From NCBI RefSeq assembly GCF_023715845.1, contig NZ_JAMBOR010000010.1, positions 1-64,000 on the forward strand: a DNA stretch of 64,000 nt, written 5' to 3'. The notes under the pieces were generated by a model. It made no database searches. It had not been told where the DNA came from and saw nothing but the letters and a program-made list of their open reading frames with translations. How positions within the stretch are numbered: the first letter of the stretch is position 1; each line of letters starts with the position of its first letter. This DNA comes from Fictibacillus phosphorivorans. Its GTDB lineage: Bacteria > Bacillota > Bacilli > Bacillales > Fictibacillaceae. Of the stretch, positions 60,276 through 64,000 are shown in pieces. Made by a program: the position numbers and the translations under genes.

Positions 60276-60860
60276 GCTGAAGAGCTTCCAGGAACATCTG
60301 ACATGATGATGGAATCGAAGGAAACGTTAATGGTAAATCAGGGCCTGTATTTAGGTTTTCATTTAATTTTTTCAGTAATGGATATAAATGTTAGGTTGTT
60401 AAATAGGCATTTTTATTATTATTAAATTTAGGAGTTCGATATAAATTGATGAAGCTGTTTTTTCTTTTATCTGCTATATCAGTGTTAGTAATCAGCTAAA
60501 ATCACAAAGGGTGGTTAGGGTTATTACTAACATTTATATTTTTTATTATTTTTTAGTAAACACAGATTAACTTAAAATAATTAAAAAGACTCTTAAACAT
60601 TTATAAGAAAGTATTTAAATGAAAAAGAAGCATTGTTGGACCTTAAATATAAGTGGTTAGATCAATCGCAAGCGTATAAAGAAAGAACAAGAAGAAGCAA
60701 AGTTATAAACTTGTAGAAATATAGCTTTTTGCTTTATTGATTGGAACCAGTGGCTGCAGGTGAGTTTAATGATTGTGTGCAGAATTCTAACAACAATTCA
60801 CTACAAAATAAAAGGAAATCGACAAATTCTGTAGAATAGTTTGTTTTTGAGGAAAAAATA
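60276..60860 (+). other. AT-rich decaying stretch
   Basis: No intact gene. A short frame at about 60449 (MKLFFLLSAISVLVIS) after GGAG and an in-register continuation (KGWLGLLLTFIFFIIF) in another frame look like a broken small membrane protein. Near 60616-60700 the text DLKYKWLDQSQAYKERTRR resembles another remnant. This region, together with the DUF402 pseudogene, seems to be under decay. Confidence 0.5.
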
Positions 60861-60861
60861 A

Positions 60862-60873
60862 GGAAACGTTTCC
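60862..60873. promoter_or_regulatory. LacI-type operator 1
   Basis: GGAAACGTTTCC, a perfect 12-base palindrome just upstream of the LacI gene's ribosome site. A repressor bound here would block its own transcription. The coordinate may be off by one base. Confidence 0.8.
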
Positions 60874-60890
60874 ATAAGGATGTGTCAGAA

Positions 60891-61907
60891 ATGGTAACCA
60901 TTAAAGAAGTGGCAAAAGAGGCTAATGTTTCGATTTCCACTGTATCGAGAGTACTGAATAAAAGCGGGTATACGAGTGAAAAAACGAAAGAGAAGGTGCT
61001 TAGCGCAGTTAAGAAACTTAACTATCAGGGGAGTCTGGTAGCTGCTGCCATGAAGAAGAAGCAAACCTTGACGCTAGGTTTGATTATCCCTGATATAAAG
61101 AATATATTTTATTCCGATCTGACCAGGACAATCGAGGACCGGGCGAACAGCCACGGATTCAACATTTTTTTATGCAATACGGATAACAATTTGCAGAAAG
61201 AAGCGGAATATATCCACCTGTTGGTTGCTAAAGGTGTCGATGGGATCATCTTTTCGTCTCCAGAGGTTGATGATGGAAATATAGAAGAATTGAAGGAAAA
61301 CTTTCCGGAGCTGCCGGTTGTCATATTAGGGGGGAAATTCCCAAAATTAATTCTCAATGAAGTCGTGGTTGATAATGTGGATGGGGCATATAAAGCGATG
61401 AGGCATCTTCTAGATTTAGGGCATAAGGATATTGCCTTTGTGGGCGGGGATCCTGAAACGTATGCATCCGTTGAAAGGCATAAGGGCTATAAGATGGCGC
61501 TGAATGAACGGGGCATTCCTTACAATGATGACTATGTGATCTTTGATACGTTTTACATACAAAGCGGATATGAGAATACGAAGAAATTATTGCAGAAAGA
61601 CGATCGGCCGACGGCGATTTTTGCGGGGAGCGACAGTATAGCTGTAGGGGTTTATAAAGCAGCAAGGGAACTGGGTATCAACATTCCGGAGCAATTATCA
61701 GTTGTCGGCTTTGATGATTCTCAGTATGCGGAAATTTTGTATCCGATGCTGACGACTATCCGTACGCCCATTAAAGAAATGGGTCAAAGGGCAATAGAAA
61801 TCATGGTGAAAGCCATTAAGGAAAAGCAAATCATTAAAGAAACAGTCCTGTTTTATCCAGATCTGATCGAAAGGGAGTCCACGATGACGATAAACGGTGA
61901 ACGTTGA
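60891..61907 (+). CDS. LacI-family transcriptional regulator
   Basis: A 338-residue regulator: HTH TIKEVAKEANVSISTVSRVLN (about 3-23) and hinge helix (GSLVAAAMKKKQT), then a periplasmic-binding-type ligand domain (LTLGLIIPDIKNIFYSDLTR; GVDGIIFSSPE; DRPTAIFAGSDSIAVGVYKAAREL; VVGFDDSQYAEILYPMLTTIR). The ligand is likely a sugar or small acid. The ATG at 60891 has AAGGA ten bases upstream; a GTG three codons earlier is too close. Operators of identical sequence lie at both ends of the gene and before the MBL gene. Confidence 0.9.
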   Translation: MVTIKEVAKEANVSISTVSRVLNKSGYTSEKTKEKVLSAVKKLNYQGSLVAAAMKKKQTLTLGLIIPDIKNIFYSDLTRTIEDRANSHGFNIFLCNTDNNLQKEAEYIHLLVAKGVDGIIFSSPEVDDGNIEELKENFPELPVVILGGKFPKLILNEVVVDNVDGAYKAMRHLLDLGHKDIAFVGGDPETYASVERHKGYKMALNERGIPYNDDYVIFDTFYIQSGYENTKKLLQKDDRPTAIFAGSDSIAVGVYKAARELGINIPEQLSVVGFDDSQYAEILYPMLTTIRTPIKEMGQRAIEIMVKAIKEKQIIKETVLFYPDLIERESTMTINGER

Positions 61908-61979
61908 TTCGGCAGCGTTAAATAATATAATTTTATAAATTTTCAAAAAATGATTGAAACTGAATGACGGAGTATGTAT

Positions 61980-62033
61980 AATTTGATTTAAATAAGTGGA
62001 AACGTTTCCATCTATTTAAATCAAATTTTTTTG
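61980..62033 (+). promoter_or_regulatory. LacI-type operator 2 within a long inverted repeat/terminator
   Basis: Arms AATTTGATTTAAATA (61980-61994) and TATTTAAATCAAATT (62013-62027) are perfectly complementary and enclose GGAAACGTTTCC (61998-62009), followed by T residues. The whole can form a terminator hairpin after the LacI gene, with the operator at its tip. Confidence 0.8.
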
Positions 62034-62187
62034 TGTTAACAGATGTTCATAGAGAAATACAGCAAGAAGAAGTCACTTTAGCATCCTTTTGAGTAAAAGA
62101 AACCTCCATGAAACACATTTAGACGGTTGTTCGGATGAATTAACACCTGGTAAGCGATCGATGGATAGGATCAAGGGAATGTTTTGT

Positions 62188-62199
62188 GGAAACGTTTCC
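62188..62199. promoter_or_regulatory. LacI-type operator 3
   Basis: GGAAACGTTTCC again, 87 bases before the MBL-fold gene, well placed to control the MBL-SDR transcript. Nothing else is recognisable in 62034-62187. Confidence 0.8.
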
Positions 62200-62285
62200 A
62201 TATATAGCGTTTTATTATTGGTCTGAAATGTCCATAAAACATCTCGATTGTATCCGGTGCACTTCCAATAGGAAAGGGGATCGTC

Positions 62286-63047
62286 ATGTTCGAATACAAC
62301 ATATTTATTCAAGGATTTCCCGGAAAGTCTTCCACCCATGGCGGGCTGGGATGGAGCACAGTCACCTTGCTGTCCCACAATGATACACACATCATCATCG
62401 ATGTCGGCAGCTTCGGCGTCAGACCGTTGATACTGGATAAACTCAAATCGAGAGGATTGTCCCCAAAGGATATATCGATGGTTTTGCTGACCCATACGCA
62501 TTGGGATCATTGTGTAAATTGGACTTTGTTTCCTAACGCGACCATCGTGGTGGGGCAGGCGGATATGAAATGGGCATTAAACGAGCCGCCTGGAGGATGG
62601 CATGTCCCTGAACTGTATGTGAGGGAATTAAACGCTTCTTCACAAATGCGGCAGGTCGTGCATCGTGAAGAAATTGTCCCCGGGATCACAGCGCATCAGA
62701 CGGATGGACATTCACCAGGGCACCTTGCCTACACCGTAGACAATGGCGATTATGACCTGATATTTAGCGGAGATGCTGCTAAGAACCGGGCGGAGCTTGT
62801 ATCAAGGGAGGCAGATATGACACTGAATCTTTTAGACAGCCAAGAATCGATCGATTATCTTTGGAGATTATGGAAGAAGAAGAAGAACAGTATCTTAATT
62901 CCCGGACACGATATCCCGATGAAGCTTGTGGACGGGAAACCGGTTTATCTTCATGAAAGAAAAGCTGATTTACAGTATTGGTTTACTGACACACTGGAGA
63001 AATATACAACGATTGAATTGGCCGAGGATGCAGCGTTAGCGAAATAG
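62286..63047 (+). CDS. MBL-fold metallo-hydrolase
   Basis: A 253-residue metallo-beta-lactamase-fold enzyme. THTHWDHC gives the HxHxDH zinc motif (about residues 70-75); the other ligands are His in DGHSPGHLAY, Asp in IFSGDAAKN and His in LIPGHDIP. The layout resembles quorum-quenching lactonases and related lactone hydrolases. As it lies with a LacI regulator and an SDR, a sugar lactone or similar substrate is possible; this is inference. GGAAAGGGG precedes the ATG. Confidence 0.87.
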   Translation: MFEYNIFIQGFPGKSSTHGGLGWSTVTLLSHNDTHIIIDVGSFGVRPLILDKLKSRGLSPKDISMVLLTHTHWDHCVNWTLFPNATIVVGQADMKWALNEPPGGWHVPELYVRELNASSQMRQVVHREEIVPGITAHQTDGHSPGHLAYTVDNGDYDLIFSGDAAKNRAELVSREADMTLNLLDSQESIDYLWRLWKKKKNSILIPGHDIPMKLVDGKPVYLHERKADLQYWFTDTLEKYTTIELAEDAALAK

Positions 63048-63194
63048 ACCAGGTAAGCGATCTGCATTCGGGGTGCTGTTCATGAAAATGAAAAGGTTTA
63101 CATGAATGTCATTACGCAAGATAAAGGTGGAAATGGATACAGGAATGGTTTTCGGAACAAAATCGAGAACGGACTTTACATGAGGGGTGAAAAT

Positions 63195-64000
63195 ATGAAA
63201 GAGCAAACCAAACAGCGTGTGATCGTGACTGGCGGTTCCAAGGGGCTTGGGCGCGGAATTGCCCTCTCTTTTGCAGAGGCGGGTGCGTCGGTAGTCGTTG
63301 CCGATGTTGACACTGAAGCGGGTGAGGGCTGCGTACAGGAAATCAATGAAGCCGGAGGCGAGGGGCTATTCGTTTATACGGATGTATCCTCAGGTGAGGA
63401 TGTGAAGAACCTCTTTGAGGAATCCCGCCGTTTCCAAGGCGGAATTGATGTACTCGTGAATAATGCAGGGATTGGGCACGGTCCGATGTCGGAAAGACAC
63501 TTCCTGAAGACGGACTTCGCGATGTGGGAGAACCTGATGAATATACACCTTAATGGCCTGTACCATTGCAGCCAATTGGCAGCAAGAGCCATGATCCGCC
63601 AAGGTGAGGGCGGAAGCATCATCAATATGAGTTCCGGGGGAGCGACCCGCGCCCATCGGAACCGTGTCGCTTATGATGCGACGAAGGGTGCGATCGAGGC
63701 AGCCACCAGAGCGATGGCACTTGACCTGGCTCCCTGGAAAATCCGCGTGAACGCGGTCATGCCGGGCTCTATGTGGGTGGAAAACCGCACAGCCGTAGGG
63801 AATGAGTCTTCACCGGATCTTCTTATTCCACTCGGCAGGCTCGGGATGCCTCAAGATGTCGGTCAGGGCGTCCGGTTCCTGGCTTCACCCGACGCTTCGT
63901 ATATAACAGGCCACATCCTTGCAATTGACGGCGGCCTTACGTCCCAGCTCCGGGCGCCGAGCATGGATGCCGATGTTGCACTCTCGCTCGACGAAATCGA
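63195..64000 (+). CDS. SDR-family oxidoreductase, 3' end cut by window end
   Basis: 268 codons are visible of a classical short-chain dehydrogenase: TGGSKGLGRG (12-21) binds NAD(P), NNAG follows, the catalytic Ser lies in NMSSGG and Tyr-x3-Lys in YDATK. IDGGL near residue 250 is the usual C-terminal part, so it may extend only slightly beyond family length (YITGHILAIDGG then a tail with no stop seen). It resembles glucose/ribitol dehydrogenases. GAGGGGTG precedes the ATG. GC-rich and codon-distinct compared with the rest of the window. Confidence 0.88.
   Translation, partial: MKEQTKQRVIVTGGSKGLGRGIALSFAEAGASVVVADVDTEAGEGCVQEINEAGGEGLFVYTDVSSGEDVKNLFEESRRFQGGIDVLVNNAGIGHGPMSERHFLKTDFAMWENLMNIHLNGLYHCSQLAARAMIRQGEGGSIINMSSGGATRAHRNRVAYDATKGAIEAATRAMALDLAPWKIRVNAVMPGSMWVENRTAVGNESSPDLLIPLGRLGMPQDVGQGVRFLASPDASYITGHILAIDGGLTSQLRAPSMDADVALSLDEI

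Noticed and set aside
60862-60873. CcpA cre site
   Set aside because: GGAAACGTTTCC resembles a symmetric cre-like site, but three identical copies around a LacI gene fit local autoregulation better; CcpA binding is not excluded.
62073-62510. Long minus-strand open frame opposite the MBL gene start
   Set aside because: It is antisense to the zinc-motif region of a recognisable enzyme, has no ribosome site and has improbable composition.

Overview
The window comes from a spore-forming member of the Bacillaceae (Firmicutes). The evidence is a sigma-G-type small acid-soluble spore protein gene, a gerA-family germinant-receptor operon, a YjcZ-type mini-protein, many B. subtilis-like genes (ydjO, ykrA, yfiB/yfiC, yfiYZ-yfhA-yusV, DegV), strong AGGAGG ribosome sites with frequent TTG/GTG starts, and AT-rich intergenic DNA. 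A Fictibacillus-like genus is my guess; nothing here proves the genus.

Layout. 0-6 kb: the tail of an IS3-type transposase, a YtxH protein, ydjO, WYL and MarR regulators, DegV, a TSUP permease and a short 6-phosphogluconate dehydrogenase. 6-15 kb: an acyl-CoA thioesterase, a germinant receptor operon in A-C-B order, a YedK/HMCES-type protein, a large secreted nuclease and an alpha/beta SASP. 15-28.5 kb: an EamA exporter, a HAD phosphatase, a patatin, a class B penicillin-binding protein, YjcZ, CopC, a heterodimeric ABC exporter, a zinc-binding lipoprotein under a Zur-type promoter, paired fluoride exporters and DedA. 29-31.6 kb: a redox neighbourhood with two genes that each carry an in-frame TGA at a cysteine position, each followed by a bacterial SECIS-like hairpin, plus a CuA-type cupredoxin behind an FNR/CRP-type box. 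31.6-37.5 kb: a Fur-type siderophore uptake locus (permeases, ATPase, FhuF-type reductase and a divergent binding protein). 38-50.5 kb: transporters, small enzymes, small proteins, a NUDIX pseudogene, cold-shock and ComFB proteins. 50.7-57.1 kb: a tight six-gene operon (GntR regulator, DapA-family aldolase, HpaG, HpaE, HpaB, HpaD) for meta-cleavage of 4-hydroxyphenylacetate. 57.3-60.9 kb: isoaspartyl dipeptidase, an FMN-barrel protein, a membrane protein and a decaying stretch. 60.9-64 kb: a LacI regulator, an MBL-fold hydrolase and an SDR cut by the window end, with three identical 12-bp palindromic operators.

The most notable observations are the two neighbouring selenoprotein genes and an interspersed composite repeat. 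The repeat has about 20-bp TGAGCG-starting units and a conserved 39-bp end core; three array-bearing copies and one end fragment lie in the same orientation just downstream of Rho-independent terminators. A second GC-rich repeat and a GGGGACAG palindrome family also occur. All functional statements come from reading motifs and context; no database search was run.
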